Source: Yersinia similis (GTDB lineage: Bacteria; Pseudomonadota; Gammaproteobacteria; Enterobacterales; Enterobacteriaceae). Taken from it: a DNA stretch of 64,000 nucleotides. The stretch is from positions 1-64,000 of the forward strand of contig NZ_CGBP01000019.1 in NCBI RefSeq assembly GCF_001053095.1, read 5' to 3'. Within the stretch, counting starts at the first letter, position 1, and the number at the start of each line of letters is the position of its first letter. The notes below the pieces were generated by a model. That model did not search any database, was not told where the DNA came from, and was given only the letters and a program-made list of their open reading frames with translations. Position numbers and translations under genes: made by a program. This document shows, piece by piece, positions 1 through 10,792 of the stretch.

Positions 1-155
1 GGGTCATAAGGCAGGGGCGCGAACCGACTCAGGCCGTAAGCGTTCAGAAACCCTTCCCTGTGTCGCAGATACAGCCCATTGCCATCTGCCCGGCTTTCAA
101 ATCGTTCTCCGGCCTTTATCCAAGCCCGAATCTACATGTCTGTGAGTTTTGCCAT
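1..155 (-). pseudogene. Tyrosine integrase N-terminal remnant (P4-like), broken
   Basis: Reading leftward from an ATG at 155, the first residues (MAKLTDM, then after a stop IRAWIKAGERFESRADGNGL) resemble the N-terminal arm of P4-type phage and island integrases. Codon 8 is an in-frame TAG at 134-132. Recognisable similarity fades about 40 codons in, and the gene runs off the window edge. It is therefore a dead copy of a site-specific recombinase, the scar of an integrated element left of yicC. The family assignment rests on remembered consensus of the N-terminal domain only. Confidence 0.65.
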
Positions 156-182
156 AACGACTACCTGAACATTGAATAGAAG

Positions 183-234
183 GGTGTACCCAAAATGATG
201 TACACAAAACGCATTGGGTACACCTTTGTGTACA
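183..234. repeat. Two interleaved inverted repeats upstream of the integrase remnant
   Basis: GGTGTACCCAA (183-193) is repeated in inverse at 214-224, and TGTACACAAA (199-208) in inverse at 225-234, giving an A-B-A'-B' pattern sharing a GTGTAC core. The position just upstream of the integrase start suggests old operator or recombinase arm sites. That role is inference. Confidence 0.6.
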
Positions 235-280
235 CGGTAATCATGCGCTTTAATGCGTCTTTATGATAGCTCATGATAAT

Positions 281-307
281 AAAAAAGCCCGTCTATATGC
301 GGGCTTT
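281..307 (-). terminator. Terminator of yicC
   Basis: An 8-bp stem (AAAGCCCG 284-291 with CGGGCTTT 300-307) is followed, on the minus strand, by a run of T corresponding to the A run at 281-286. It lies 38 bases past the yicC stop. Confidence 0.75.
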
Positions 308-344
308 GCTGGTTTTTTGCGTTCTAGTGATAGCTTGTGAAACC

Positions 345-1208
345 TTACTCGATATTTTGAATCTGTTCCCGCATCTGCTCAATCAACACTTTCAACTCAA
401 TGGCGGAGTTAGTGACCTCGGCATTGATGGATTTTGATGCCAGCGTATTCGACTCGCGGTTGAATTCTTGCATCATAAAATCAAGGCGGCGGCCAACGGC
501 TTCTTTCTTCTTCAGAATGTTGTATGTTTCTTTGACGTGCGCTTCCAAACGATCTAGCTCTTCGGCCACATCGACACGCTGTGCCATTAACACCAACTCC
601 TGCTCCAAGCGGGTATTTTCCAACTGAACTTGCGCTTCTTCCAGTTTGTTCAGTAAGCGCTCACGTTGCCACTGCAAGATATTTGGCATATGAGCGCGGA
701 CTTTAACCACTTCAGCGCTGACACCCTCTAAACGCTGCTCGATAAGCGTTTTTAGTGCTGCACCTTCGGTTTCCCGGGAAACAATAAAATCGTCTAGTAC
801 GGCATCCAGCGACTGCATTAACTCGGTGCTGATCGCATCCAAATCTTGTTCTTCAGCAGACATTACCCCTGGCCAGCGCAGGATATCTACTGGGTTGATT
901 TCGCCTTCATCACTTTGCATCTTGACCCAGTTACCGGCTTCAACTAACTGCTTCGCCAGTTTTTCATTGAGGATCAAAGAGCTTTGTGCGTTGGCATCCA
1001 GCTCAAAACGTAAATGACATTCAATTTTTCCGCGTGTCAGACGGCTGCGAATACGTTCGCGGATCACCGGTTCCAGACTCCGGAATTGTTCTGGTAAGCG
1101 AATGTACGTCTCTAAATAGCGTTGGTTAACGGAGCGCAGCTCCCAGGCTGCGTTGCCCCATTCACCCTTAATATCACGTCGAGCGTAGGCGGTCATGCTG
1201 CGGATCAT
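345..1208 (-). CDS. yicC: YicC/YloC-family endoribonuclease
   Basis: This 287-residue protein is full length for the YicC family: an N-terminal YicC-like domain (starting MIRSMTAYARRD) and a C-terminal DUF1732 region ending IEQMREQIQNIE. The family was long uncharacterised; members have been linked to RNA cleavage and to stationary-phase and stress adaptation. The gene is divergent from rph across about 125 bases, as in E. coli, and ends in its own terminator. The conserved N terminus begins at the first Met, so this start is retained. Identification is strong; the biochemical role comes from family knowledge. Confidence 0.93.
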   Translation of the reverse strand: MIRSMTAYARRDIKGEWGNAAWELRSVNQRYLETYIRLPEQFRSLEPVIRERIRSRLTRGKIECHLRFELDANAQSSLILNEKLAKQLVEAGNWVKMQSDEGEINPVDILRWPGVMSAEEQDLDAISTELMQSLDAVLDDFIVSRETEGAALKTLIEQRLEGVSAEVVKVRAHMPNILQWQRERLLNKLEEAQVQLENTRLEQELVLMAQRVDVAEELDRLEAHVKETYNILKKKEAVGRRLDFMMQEFNRESNTLASKSINAEVTNSAIELKVLIEQMREQIQNIE

Positions 1209-1334
1209 CGTTGCGTACTCGTTTTAAAGAAAAGATGGGGGGATTATAGCTTCGCAGGTGCGGGCAGGATAGGCATTACATCACGAAGGCCGTATAATGC
1301 GCGACCAATATAGATTTCAAGCCGGAGAAAGCCC

Positions 1335-2051
1335 ATGCGTCCAGCAGACCGAGCAGCTCAACAAGTCCGCCCACTGACTTTGACCCGTAATTATACGAAA
1401 CACGCTGAAGGTTCAGTGTTGGTTGAATTCGGCGATACCAAAGTATTGTGTACCGCCACGGTTGAAGAGGGTGTTCCACGCTTTCTGAAAGGCCAGGGCC
1501 AAGGGTGGATAACGGCAGAATATGGCATGTTGCCCCGTTCGACCCATAGCCGTAATGCGCGCGAAGCCGCAAAAGGTAAACAAGGTGGGCGTACTCTTGA
1601 AATCCAACGTCTGATTGCCCGTTCTTTACGTGCTGCGGTTGATTTGAAGAAGTTAGGTGAATTTACCATCACCTTAGACTGCGATGTATTGCAAGCGGAT
1701 GGTGGTACCCGTACCGCCTCAATCAGTGGTGCTTGTGTGGCATTGGCTGACGCGCTGAACAAACTGGTTGCTAATGGTAAATTGAAAGCTAACCCAATGA
1801 AAGGTCTGGTTGCTGCAGTATCTGTCGGGATAGTTAAAGGTGAGGCTCTTTGCGATCTGGAATACGTGGAAGACTCTGCGGCAGAAACAGATATGAATGT
1901 GGTGATGATGGAAGATGGCCGGATGATTGAGGTGCAAGGCACCGCTGAAGGTGAGCCGTTCAGTCACGAAGAGTTATTGGCGTTGCTGGACCTGGCCCGG
2001 GGGGGGATAGAAACCATCTTCCAGGCGCAGAAGGTGGCATTGGAATCATAA
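1335..2051 (+). CDS. rph: Ribonuclease PH
   Basis: This is a phosphorolytic 3'-5' exoribonuclease that trims tRNA 3' ends, releasing nucleoside diphosphates. The 238 residues are the normal family length. They include the conserved N terminus ([14 protein letters not shown]), an RNase PH core with [15 protein letters not shown], and an intact C terminus. E. coli K-12 laboratory strains carry a frameshift in this C-terminal part, which is absent here. The gene is followed by an attenuator-like terminator and then pyrE, the classical rph-pyrE arrangement in which transcription of rph feeds pyrE. Confidence 0.96.
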   Translation: MRPADRAAQQVRPLTLTRNYTKHAEGSVLVEFGDTKVLCTATVEEGVPRFLKGQGQGWITAEYGMLPRSTHSRNAREAAKGKQGGRTLEIQRLIARSLRAAVDLKKLGEFTITLDCDVLQADGGTRTASISGACVALADALNKLVANGKLKANPMKGLVAAVSVGIVKGEALCDLEYVEDSAAETDMNVVMMEDGRMIEVQGTAEGEPFSHEELLALLDLARGGIETIFQAQKVALES

Positions 2052-2059
2052 ATTTATTA

Positions 2060-2084
2060 GGCGACGGATAGTCGCCTTTTTTTT
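2060..2084 (+). terminator. rph-pyrE intercistronic terminator (pyrE attenuator)
   Basis: A 6-bp stem GGCGAC/GTCGCC with loop GGATA is followed by eight T residues at 2077-2084. Its place between rph and pyrE matches the E. coli pyrE attenuator, where pyrimidine supply controls read-through by transcription-translation coupling. The regulatory role is by analogy. Confidence 0.75.
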
Positions 2085-2218
2085 ACCCGCTAACCTGGAA
2101 TGTCAAGCATTCGCGCATTTATTTCAGTGATGAATCACGTTAGCCATTGGGTAATAAACCAAATTTACACATAACGTTATTAACGAAAGTAGTCACAATC
2201 TGGAGAGGAGAGGTACCA

Positions 2219-2866
2219 ATGAAAGCCTATCAGCGCGAGTTTATCGAGTTTGCGCTTAACAAGCAGGTGTTGAAATTTGGTGAATTTACCCTGAAGTCTG
2301 GGCGTATTAGCCCTTACTTCTTCAATGCCGGGTTGTTTAACACCGGGCTGGATCTGGCAAAACTGGGGCGTTTTTATGCTGCCGCTTTAATGGATTGTGG
2401 CGTCGAGTTCGATCTGCTGTTCGGGCCAGCATACAAAGGTATTCCTATTGCGACAACGGCCGCCGTAGCATTGGCGGAGCATCATGAGCGTGACGTGCCT
2501 TACTGTTTTAACCGTAAAGAAGCGAAAACTCACGGTGAAGGTGGCAATCTTGTCGGTAGCCCATTACAAGGGCGGGTGATGCTAGTGGATGATGTGATAA
2601 CCGCCGGTACCGCTATTCGTGAATCAATGGAGATTATTAATGCGCAGGGTGCGATCCTCGCAGGTGTGATGATTTCACTGGATCGCCAGGAACGTGGGCG
2701 TGGTGAGATTTCAGCGATTCAGGAAGTTGAACATGATTATCACTGTAAGGTCGTTGCTATCGTGACGCTGAATGATGTGATTCGCTATCTGGAAGATAAG
2801 CCAGAGATGGCTGAGCATTTGGTAGCGGTGCGGCAGTATCGCGAGCAATATGGGGTTACCCTTTAG
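2219..2866 (+). CDS. pyrE: Orotate phosphoribosyltransferase
   Basis: It converts orotate and PRPP to orotidine 5'-phosphate in UMP synthesis. With the ATG at 2219 the protein has 215 residues and starts [14 protein letters not shown], as in enterobacterial PyrE. The start is preceded by GGAGAGGAGAGG, a strong ribosome-binding site, so the in-frame codon 72 bases upstream was rejected. The PRPP-binding loop [12 protein letters not shown] is at residues 121-132. It lies downstream of the attenuator behind rph. Confidence 0.97.
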   Translation: MKAYQREFIEFALNKQVLKFGEFTLKSGRISPYFFNAGLFNTGLDLAKLGRFYAAALMDCGVEFDLLFGPAYKGIPIATTAAVALAEHHERDVPYCFNRKEAKTHGEGGNLVGSPLQGRVMLVDDVITAGTAIRESMEIINAQGAILAGVMISLDRQERGRGEISAIQEVEHDYHCKVVAIVTLNDVIRYLEDKPEMAEHLVAVRQYREQYGVTL

Positions 2867-2907
2867 CTGTAACGCCGCTAATGACATTGGATAATCTCGA
2901 ATAAAAA

Positions 2908-2940
2908 TACGCCAAGAGGGCGGTTTGCCCTTTTGGCGTA
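2908..2940. terminator. Bidirectional terminator between pyrE and slmA
   Basis: A long hairpin pairs TACGCCAAGAGGGC (2908-2921) with GCCCTTTTGGCGTA (2927-2940) around a GGTTT loop, with one G-T mismatch. The gene ends converge here, so it can serve pyrE and slmA. Confidence 0.7.
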
Positions 2941-3005
2941 GCTTGATTCGCTATTCTCTCTATGTCTTACGGAAAAGAGGAAAGAGAGCGTTGTGATCCT
3001 GCGTT

Positions 3006-3602
3006 TTATTGCAACTGGGCGACAATCAACGGCCAGCGGGAATCAAACTCTTGTGTTGGACAGTAACGGAATTCAGAACGAACGAAACGTGAAAGCATCC
3101 CTTCGCAAAATGCCAACAATTGGGTGGCCAGTAGCGCTTCATCATGGATAAAGCCTTGTCCATCACGCAGCTTTTTCTCACGCAGGACTTGGCGCAACTG
3201 CATTTCAATTCGTTCAAATAGCTGGTTAATCCGCCCTTGTAAGCGATCCTGCTCAAACATGAGCGCATGCCCGGTCATGATTCGGGTCAGTCCAGGGTTA
3301 CGCTCTGCAAACCCTAATACCAACAGCAGGATCAAGCGGAGGCGATTAAATGTCTCTTTTTCATCTTGCAGAATCAAATTAATGCGGGACATTAGACTAT
3401 CTTCAATAAACTCGATCAGGCTATCAAACATCCGCGTTTTACTGGGGAAATGCCGATAAAGCGCTGCTTCAGAAACCCCCACATTAGCGGCGAGTTTCGC
3501 GGTAGTAATGCGTTGGCTGCCATCGCTGGATTCCAGCATTTGTGCTAAAGCCTGCAATATTTCCTCGCGCCTGTTCCTTTTCGTATTTTCTTTTTCTGCC
3601 AT
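3006..3602 (-). CDS. slmA: Nucleoid occlusion factor SlmA (TetR family)
   Basis: A 198-residue DNA-binding protein that binds dispersed sites on the chromosome and blocks FtsZ ring assembly over the nucleoid. The N-terminal TetR-type helix-turn-helix is visible ([20 protein letters not shown], about residues 32-51), followed by the all-helical dimerisation and FtsZ-binding domain. Length and N terminus ([16 protein letters not shown]) match the enterobacterial family. It is flanked by pyrE and dut as in E. coli. Confidence 0.96.
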
Positions 3603-3723
3603 GTCCGAGTAGACCCTTGCTAAAAATGACTTAATAACAAAAACCCAAACACCGGCCGCTCTGGGAACAATGCCCAGGCGACTTATGTGATAGCTTTTTT
3701 ACGGTATTGGGGTCTAGGGTTGG

Positions 3724-4182
3724 TTATTGGCGTCCAGAATGACCAAAACCACCGGTACCACGTACACTGTCGGTAAAGTCTTCAACCAGGTTGAACTCTG
3801 CTTGTACCACAGGAACAAATACCATCTGAGCGATACGCTCACCGGGTTCGATGGTGAAAGGCTGCTGGCCACGGTTCCATACGGATACCATCAATTGCCC
3901 CTGATAGTCGGAATCTATAAGGCCCACTAAATTACCTAATACGATCCCGTGTTTATGCCCCAGACCTGAACGAGGTAAAATAACCGCGGCAAGTGCACTA
4001 TCACCAATGTGGATAGCCAAACCGGTTGGCAACAATGTTGTTTGCCCAGGCTGTAGCTCTACTGCGTGATCCAAACAGGCACGTAAATCCAGCCCGGCAG
4101 AACCTTCTGTGGCATACGTGGGTAATGGAAATTCGTTGCCAACACGTGGGTCCAGAATTTTAATGTCGATTTTTTTCATCAT
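3724..4182 (-). CDS. dut: dUTP pyrophosphatase
   Basis: Hydrolyses dUTP to dUMP and pyrophosphate, keeping uracil out of DNA and feeding dTMP synthesis. Trimeric dUTPase motifs are present in order: [39 protein letters not shown] and the C-terminal [10 protein letters not shown] that closes over the active site. The start [15 protein letters not shown] gives 152 residues; the second Met at 4179 would give 151. The start region overlaps the 3' end of coaBC, whose stop is at 4160, as in E. coli where the two are cotranscribed. Confidence 0.96.
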   Translation of the reverse strand: MMKKIDIKILDPRVGNEFPLPTYATEGSAGLDLRACLDHAVELQPGQTTLLPTGLAIHIGDSALAAVILPRSGLGHKHGIVLGNLVGLIDSDYQGQLMVSVWNRGQQPFTIEPGERIAQMVFVPVVQAEFNLVEDFTDSVRGTGGFGHSGRQ

Positions 4183-5374
4183 AACGGCTGACAATCTCGT
4201 CTATTAAATGCTGACTGAGAAGATATTTATCACTGAGTGGTAAATGTTTCTCTCCAGTCGACCAAAAAAGGTGCAAGGCATTGGTATCACTGTTAAAACC
4301 ATGCTCTGCGAGTGATACATCATTAGCGCAAATCAGATCTAAATTTTTTCGCGCTAGCTTTTGTCGTGCGTATTCTTCCACATTCTGGGTTTCAGCCGCA
4401 AATCCAACAACAAATGGGCGATTTTTAGTCATTGAGGCCACGCCTGCAACAATATCTTTATTTTTCACCAACTTAAGTGTGATTTCGTCTCCTTGTTTTT
4501 TTATTTTCTCGTCAGAAACATGTTCAGCACGGTAATCCGCTACTGCGGCACAAGAAATAAAAATATTCTGCTGCTGTGCTATTTTTTGAACAGCATGTTG
4601 CATCTCAAGAGCAGTAATCACATCAATGCGTTTTACACCTTCAGGTGTTGATAAATTCACAGGACCAGCTATCAGCGTGACGTTAGCCCCTCTTGCAGCC
4701 AATGCCTGGGCAATCGCGAAGCCCATCTTGCCCGAACTTTGATTGCTGATAAAGCGTACAGGATCAAGTGGTTCGCGTGTTGGCCCGGCGGTAATCATGA
4801 CACTCAAATGTTGCAGATCTTGCTTTGCAGAGAAATGATTGTGCACTAAGGCCACGATTTCTTGTGGATCTAACATTCTACCCGGACCGATATCGCCACA
4901 AGCCTGGCTACCGTTGTCTGGCCCCCACAGTAATACACCCCGTTGGGACAAGATTTGTAAGTTCTCCTGCGTGGCTGGTGCACGGTACATTTGCTGATTC
5001 ATTGCCGGTACTGCTGCAATAGGTGCAGCGGTTGCCAGACAAACGGTTGTCAGCAGATCGTTGGCCATTCCAACTGCCATTCTGGCCAGTAAATCCGCCG
5101 TAGCGGGGGCAATAATGACTAAGTCAGCCCATTTACCCAGTTCAATATGCCCCATAGCAGCTTCTGCCGCGGGATCGAGCAAATCATCAGAAACAGGGTA
5201 ACTCGAGACTGCCTGTAGCGTGAGTGGCGTAATGAACGCTTTAGCTGCGTGGGTCATCACTACTCGCACATCTGCACCTTTGTCGCGCAAACGGCGTACT
5301 AACTCAGGAGATTTATACGCGGCAATACCCCCGCTTATCCCGAGCACAATATGCTTGCCGGAAAGTCCCGTCAT
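4160..5374 (-). CDS. coaBC: Bifunctional phosphopantothenoylcysteine decarboxylase/synthetase
   Basis: It catalyses two successive steps of coenzyme A synthesis: CTP-dependent ligation of cysteine to 4'-phosphopantothenate (CoaB half) and FMN-dependent decarboxylation (CoaC half). The CoaC domain comes first, with [14 protein letters not shown], the PAMNQQMY motif and the flexible [10 protein letters not shown] flap. The CoaB domain follows, with [10 protein letters not shown] and [13 protein letters not shown]. The start [12 protein letters not shown] aligns with E. coli and gives 404 residues; the adjacent Met at 5377 is equally possible. The 38-codon upstream extension is not conserved. 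It is divergent from radC. Confidence 0.95.
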   Translation of the reverse strand: MTGLSGKHIVLGISGGIAAYKSPELVRRLRDKGADVRVVMTHAAKAFITPLTLQAVSSYPVSDDLLDPAAEAAMGHIELGKWADLVIIAPATADLLARMAVGMANDLLTTVCLATAAPIAAVPAMNQQMYRAPATQENLQILSQRGVLLWGPDNGSQACGDIGPGRMLDPQEIVALVHNHFSAKQDLQHLSVMITAGPTREPLDPVRFISNQSSGKMGFAIAQALAARGANVTLIAGPVNLSTPEGVKRIDVITALEMQHAVQKIAQQQNIFISCAAVADYRAEHVSDEKIKKQGDEITLKLVKNKDIVAGVASMTKNRPFVVGFAAETQNVEEYARQKLARKNLDLICANDVSLAEHGFNSDTNALHLFWSTGEKHLPLSDKYLLSQHLIDEIVSRYDEKNRH

Positions 5375-5570
5375 CATGATTGTCCGAATGAAAGCTGTAA
5401 GAAGCGATATTTTAGCATAACCGTTGAACAGATTAGCTATCAGGGCACTCTCTGAAGCGACCAATCGTAAAATTTGCGAGACCTCACGCATGCCGTCAAG
5501 CGCGAGATCGTGGTGTGTGAAACCCTATGTCATGCTACTTGCCTAGTTCAGGGATAACAGGAGCTAAGGA

Positions 5571-6239
5571 ATGGATGAGTGGTATGGGCAGGTGGCCCCA
5601 AGGGAGAAATTACTGAAATATGGTGCTGCGGTACTGACAGATGCTGAGCTACTCGCTATTTTTTTGCGTACGGGTATGCCTGGGATGCATGTAATGAAGA
5701 TGGCAGAGCACTTAATTGAGACATTTGGCTCACTGCATGGGTTGATATCTGCAGATTATCAAACGTTATGTACCCATAAAGGGATTGGTGTATCCAAATA
5801 TAGTCAGATTCAGGCCATTGGTGAGCTGGCCTGTCGTTGTTTTTCATCTCACCTGATGCGGGAAAGTGTCCTGCTTAACCCCGGTATCACACAAAAGTTT
5901 CTGCAAAATATACTGTCTCACCGTGAACGAGAGGTCTTTTTAGTAGTATTTTTGGATAACCAGCATCGTGTTATTCGCCATGAGGAGATGTTTACTGGTA
6001 CCATCAGCAGCGTTGAGGTCCATCCGAGAGAAATTGTGCGTGAAGCGCTGAAGGTTAATGCCGCCGCGCTGATTCTGGCGCATAATCATCCCTCTGGTAA
6101 GGCTGAACCGAGCCAAGCTGACCGTTTAATAACGACACAGGTGATAAAAGCCTGTTCATTATTAGATATTCGGGTGCTCGATCATTTAGTAGTTGGCCGG
6201 GGTGAATGTGTCTCATTTGCTGAACGAGGATGGCTTTAG
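5571..6239 (+). CDS. radC: RadC family protein (JAB/MPN fold)
   Basis: This 222-residue protein has an N-terminal helix-hairpin-helix-like region and a C-terminal JAB1/MPN metal-binding motif, [15 protein letters not shown], near residue 170. The historical DNA-repair label in E. coli was later withdrawn, and the function of RadC is unsettled. Its position between coaBC (divergent) and rpmB is conserved in enterobacteria. Confidence 0.92.
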   Translation: MDEWYGQVAPREKLLKYGAAVLTDAELLAIFLRTGMPGMHVMKMAEHLIETFGSLHGLISADYQTLCTHKGIGVSKYSQIQAIGELACRCFSSHLMRESVLLNPGITQKFLQNILSHREREVFLVVFLDNQHRVIRHEEMFTGTISSVEVHPREIVREALKVNAAALILAHNHPSGKAEPSQADRLITTQVIKACSLLDIRVLDHLVVGRGECVSFAERGWL

Positions 6240-6284
6240 AGCAATATTTATTGATCCTTTTCGGGATCTTTAGCTGTTCGGGAC

Positions 6285-6313
6285 TTGAGCACTTACGCTT
6301 CAGAGCGTATACT
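6285..6313 (+). promoter_or_regulatory. Sigma-70 promoter of rpmB-rpmG
   Basis: A -35 TTGAGC (6285-6290) and -10 TATACT (6308-6313) are separated by exactly 17 bases. The G/C-rich segment right after (ACGCCACC) resembles the discriminator of stringently controlled ribosomal promoters. The predicted leader is about 185 nt. Confidence 0.75.
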
Positions 6314-6362
6314 ACGCCACCTTTGAGAATCTTGGGTTTGGCGTGAAGAGCCTATCTCAGCA

Positions 6363-6403
6363 GGTTTCTAGCCTGGTGACAGGGGTTTCTGACCTGATGA
6401 CAG
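6363..6403 (+). repeat. Imperfect 20-bp tandem repeat in the rpmB leader
   Basis: Two adjacent units (about 6363-6382 and 6383-6403) share GGTTTCT followed by CCTGGTGACAG or CCTGATGACAG. The repeat lies in the predicted untranslated leader of rpmB. No function is established. Confidence 0.5.
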
Positions 6404-6482
6404 TGAGTCTTCTCAGTGAATTTGCTGAGATGGGCTCTAAAGCCTGACGAGGCGGCCATACCCTATACGAAGCTCGAGCTGA

Positions 6483-6740
<258 letters not shown>

Positions 6741-6748
6741 GGAACTGA

Positions 6749-6919
<171 letters not shown>

Positions 6920-6936
6920 TTTTAGCTGACTAAGAA

Positions 6937-6962
6937 AACCCGGCCTCGGCCGGGTTTTTTAT
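6937..6962 (+). terminator. Terminator of rpmB-rpmG
   Basis: A GC-rich stem AACCCGGCC/GGCCGGGTT with a two-base loop is followed by TTTTTT. It lies 17 bases after the rpmG stop and upstream of mutM. Confidence 0.9.
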
Positions 6963-7000
6963 TATATAAAGTACAGTGAGATACGTTGAGAGGAGGTGAA

Positions 7001-7810
7001 ATGCCTGAATTGCCAGAAGTTGAAACCAGCCGCCGCGGGATCGAACCTTATCTTGTCGGCCAGACAATCCTTTATGCCGTGGTCAGAAATGCCCGTTTAC
7101 GCTGGCCGGTATCCGATGAAATTCTAACACTTAGCGATCAACCAGTACTGAGTGTTCAACGCCGAGCAAAGTATTTACTGTTAGAGCTGCCTAAAGGTTG
7201 GATCATCATACATTTGGGCATGTCAGGTAGCCTGCGCGTATTATCTGAAGAAACTGTGGCTGCAAAACACGATCATGTCGATTTGGTGGTCAATAACGGC
7301 AAAATATTACGTTATACCGATCCACGACGTTTTGGTGCCTGGTTGTGGGCAAAAGACCTTGAAACTAGTAACGTATTAGCCCATTTAGGGCCAGAACCAC
7401 TAAGTAATGAATTTACTGCGCAATATCTGTTCGATAGATCGCGTAATAAGCGCACATTGATTAAACCGTGGTTGATGGATAACAAAGTGGTTGTCGGAGT
7501 GGGTAACATTTACGCGAGCGAATCACTGTTTGCTGCTGGGATTTTGCCAGACCGCGCTGCGGGTTCATTGGCTGACGCTGAAATCGCATTGCTGGTAGCA
7601 ACGATAAAAGCCGTGTTATTGCATTCTATTGAGCAGGGCGGCACCACATTACGTGATTTTCTGCAGTCGGATGGTAAGCCAGGGTACTTTGCGCAAGAGT
7701 TGCAGGTATATGGGCGGGCGGGTGAACCATGTCGGCAGTGTGGGCATCCCATTGAAATAGCGAAACACGGGCAGCGCAGTACGTTCTTTTGCCGCCACTG
7801 CCAGCATTGA
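7001..7810 (+). CDS. mutM: Formamidopyrimidine-DNA glycosylase (Fpg)
   Basis: A bifunctional base-excision enzyme that removes 8-oxoguanine and formamidopyrimidines and cleaves the abasic site by beta,delta-elimination. The mature N terminus PELPEVET supplies the catalytic proline and glutamate once Met is removed, which fixes the start at 7001 (SD GAGGAGG just upstream). The conserved lysine in [10 protein letters not shown] is near residue 57. The C-terminal zinc finger is CRQCG then CRHCQH. The length of 269 matches E. coli. It converges with coaD. Confidence 0.97.
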   Translation: MPELPEVETSRRGIEPYLVGQTILYAVVRNARLRWPVSDEILTLSDQPVLSVQRRAKYLLLELPKGWIIIHLGMSGSLRVLSEETVAAKHDHVDLVVNNGKILRYTDPRRFGAWLWAKDLETSNVLAHLGPEPLSNEFTAQYLFDRSRNKRTLIKPWLMDNKVVVGVGNIYASESLFAAGILPDRAAGSLADAEIALLVATIKAVLLHSIEQGGTTLRDFLQSDGKPGYFAQELQVYGRAGEPCRQCGHPIEIAKHGQRSTFFCRHCQH

Positions 7811-7815
7811 GAGGT

Positions 7816-9074
<1,259 letters not shown>

Positions 9075-10352
9075 TTAGTGGCTCCGTTGTGGCAGATAAG
9101 GCTCCAACAAATGTAATAACCGTTGCAGTGCACCCTGATTTTCATGTAAGACATCAACCGCGTGGCGGCCATAGTAGAGGCGGCAATCTTCATCAGTCAG
9201 TAACATCGTGATTTCTTTTACCAGCGACAGAGTATCTGTCACGGTAATTAACCCTTCAGCTTGCTCCAGCTTGGCGCAAATATCTTTAAAATTAAAGGTA
9301 TGTGGGCCCATCAACACGGGAATAGCATGAGCCGCAGCTTCCAGCGGGTTATGACCACCACGTTCAACCAAACTACCGCCAACAAAGGCCAGATCGGCAA
9401 TACCGTACAGCAGCATCAGCTCGCCCATAGTGTCGCCAATGACGACTTGGGTGCTACTCGAGGGTACTTCACCTTTACTACGTAATGTATAACTCAAGCC
9501 TATCTTCTGTGTTAATTCAACAGCCTTTCCGAATCGTTCAGGATGGCGAGGTACCAGAATCAGTAACAAGGTTGGGAATTGTTGTAGTAACTGCCGATGG
9601 GCTTCCAACAAGATAGTTTCTTCACCGTCATGAGTACTAGTCGCAATCCAAACGGGGCGATGCGGTGCCCATTGGCGGCGTAGTGTCACAGCTCTGGCTG
9701 CCAACTCCGGTGTGACAGAAATATCAAACTTCAGACTACCAGTCACGGTGAGCTGGGAACGTTTAAGTCCCAGTTCGATGAAGCGATCGCCATCCTCTTG
9801 ATTCTGTGCCGCAATCAACGTGATACGTTGCAGCATATTGCGGATAAAACTGCCAATCTTCTTGTAACCTGCCGCAGAGCGGGCAGAAAGCCGTGCGTTG
9901 GCAATAACCAGTGGGATCTTACGGCGATGCAGTGTGTTGATCAGATTAGGCCAAAGTTCAGTTTCCATGATGATAACCAGTTTGGGATTGACCTGGTCAA
10001 GGAAACGGTTCACAGAACCGGGGAGATCATAAGGTAAATAAACGTGATGAACGTCTTTACCAAATGCAGACTGGACGCGCTCTGAGCCAGTAGGCGTCAT
10101 TGTGGTCACCGTGATAGGCAACGACGGGTAACGGTGGCGTAATGCTCTGACCAATGGGATTGCAGCCAGTGTTTCTCCGACTGAAACGGAATGCAGCATG
10201 ATGCCGCCAGCGACGACTTTACCGGCACAAAAACCATAGCGTTCCCCCCAACGCTTGCGATAAGCGGGGGCTTTACGGCTACGTAACAGTAAACGTAGCC
10301 AAATCAGGGGTTGAATAAGGTAGAGGAGTACCTGGTATAAACGCAGCAGCAT
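9075..10352 (-). CDS. waaA: 3-deoxy-D-manno-octulosonic acid (Kdo) transferase
   Basis: Adds Kdo from CMP-Kdo to the lipid A precursor at the cytoplasmic face of the inner membrane. The start MLLRLYQVLLYLIQPL gives 425 residues with an N-terminal membrane-anchoring segment; a further 14 upstream codons are not conserved. GT30 features include GGIMLHSVSVGETLAAIPLV and SLVERGGHNPLEAAAH. It is the first gene of waaA-waaE-coaD. A good Fur-box match lies about 180 bases upstream. Confidence 0.96.
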   Translation of the reverse strand: MLLRLYQVLLYLIQPLIWLRLLLRSRKAPAYRKRWGERYGFCAGKVVAGGIMLHSVSVGETLAAIPLVRALRHRYPSLPITVTTMTPTGSERVQSAFGKDVHHVYLPYDLPGSVNRFLDQVNPKLVIIMETELWPNLINTLHRRKIPLVIANARLSARSAAGYKKIGSFIRNMLQRITLIAAQNQEDGDRFIELGLKRSQLTVTGSLKFDISVTPELAARAVTLRRQWAPHRPVWIATSTHDGEETILLEAHRQLLQQFPTLLLILVPRHPERFGKAVELTQKIGLSYTLRSKGEVPSSSTQVVIGDTMGELMLLYGIADLAFVGGSLVERGGHNPLEAAAHAIPVLMGPHTFNFKDICAKLEQAEGLITVTDTLSLVKEITMLLTDEDCRLYYGRHAVDVLHENQGALQRLLHLLEPYLPQRSH

Positions 10353-10528
10353 TCTATCAATTTCATTTATATGGATTATTAAGAATAATACCATATCTGA
10401 GCAAGAAAGGCTCTTTCCAGCTAGGAGGGAGGATCACCACATTGGGCCGTGGTTATTCATCGGAAGAATATAATATCTTGTTCTGAGTGATAAAAGAGAG
10501 GCTATTTATTGAATTTTCTCATTAAAAA

Positions 10529-10543
10529 TGAGAATCATTTTCA
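10529..10543. promoter_or_regulatory. Fur box-like operator upstream of waaA
   Basis: TGAGAATCATTTTCA matches 12 of 14 positions of the 7-1-7 Fur consensus (TGATAAT-N-ATTATCA). Flanking A/T bases extend the similarity leftward. Whether it controls waaA or an untranslated RNA reading rightward is unknown. Confidence 0.6.
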
Positions 10544-10686
10544 TTTCCTGTTGATTTGGCTAAAAAATTGGCCGGGTATGGGATTAAAATAGTTAATTGT
10601 GCTGTGTTAAATTGATAAGTAAATTTTCTCTGAAATCTTATCTTTAGAGCTGCGGTGGTGCTATTTATTGGAATAATATCTCTTAA

Positions 10687-10722
10687 TTTCATCGACTCTG
10701 ATAATTATCAGAGTCGATGAAA
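10687..10722. terminator. Perfect 36-base palindrome, probable terminator of the hldD-waaF-waaC operon
   Basis: The sequence is self-complementary from 10687 to 10722 with its centre at AATT (10703-10706). It lies about 70 bases past the waaC stop. The T tract is weak on either side, so termination is plausible but not certain. Confidence 0.5.
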
Positions 10723-10792
10723 GTTTTATATCGGATGTTTATTAACTCACTCTTTCAGCAACAATAAAGCACCGCAAATAAATAATGGTACC

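Larger units (their letters stand above)
10353..10792. other. 440-base AT-rich spacer between waaC and waaA
   Basis: No convincing protein-coding ORF. It holds the waaA leader on the left, a Fur-box match at 10529-10543 and a perfect palindrome at 10687-10722. The E. coli waaQ operon found in the equivalent core locus is absent. Confidence 0.6.

Noticed and set aside
1391-1942. 183-codon open frame on the minus strand within rph
   Set aside because: It is fully antisense to rph, has no family resemblance and no ribosome-binding site; a shadow of codon bias.
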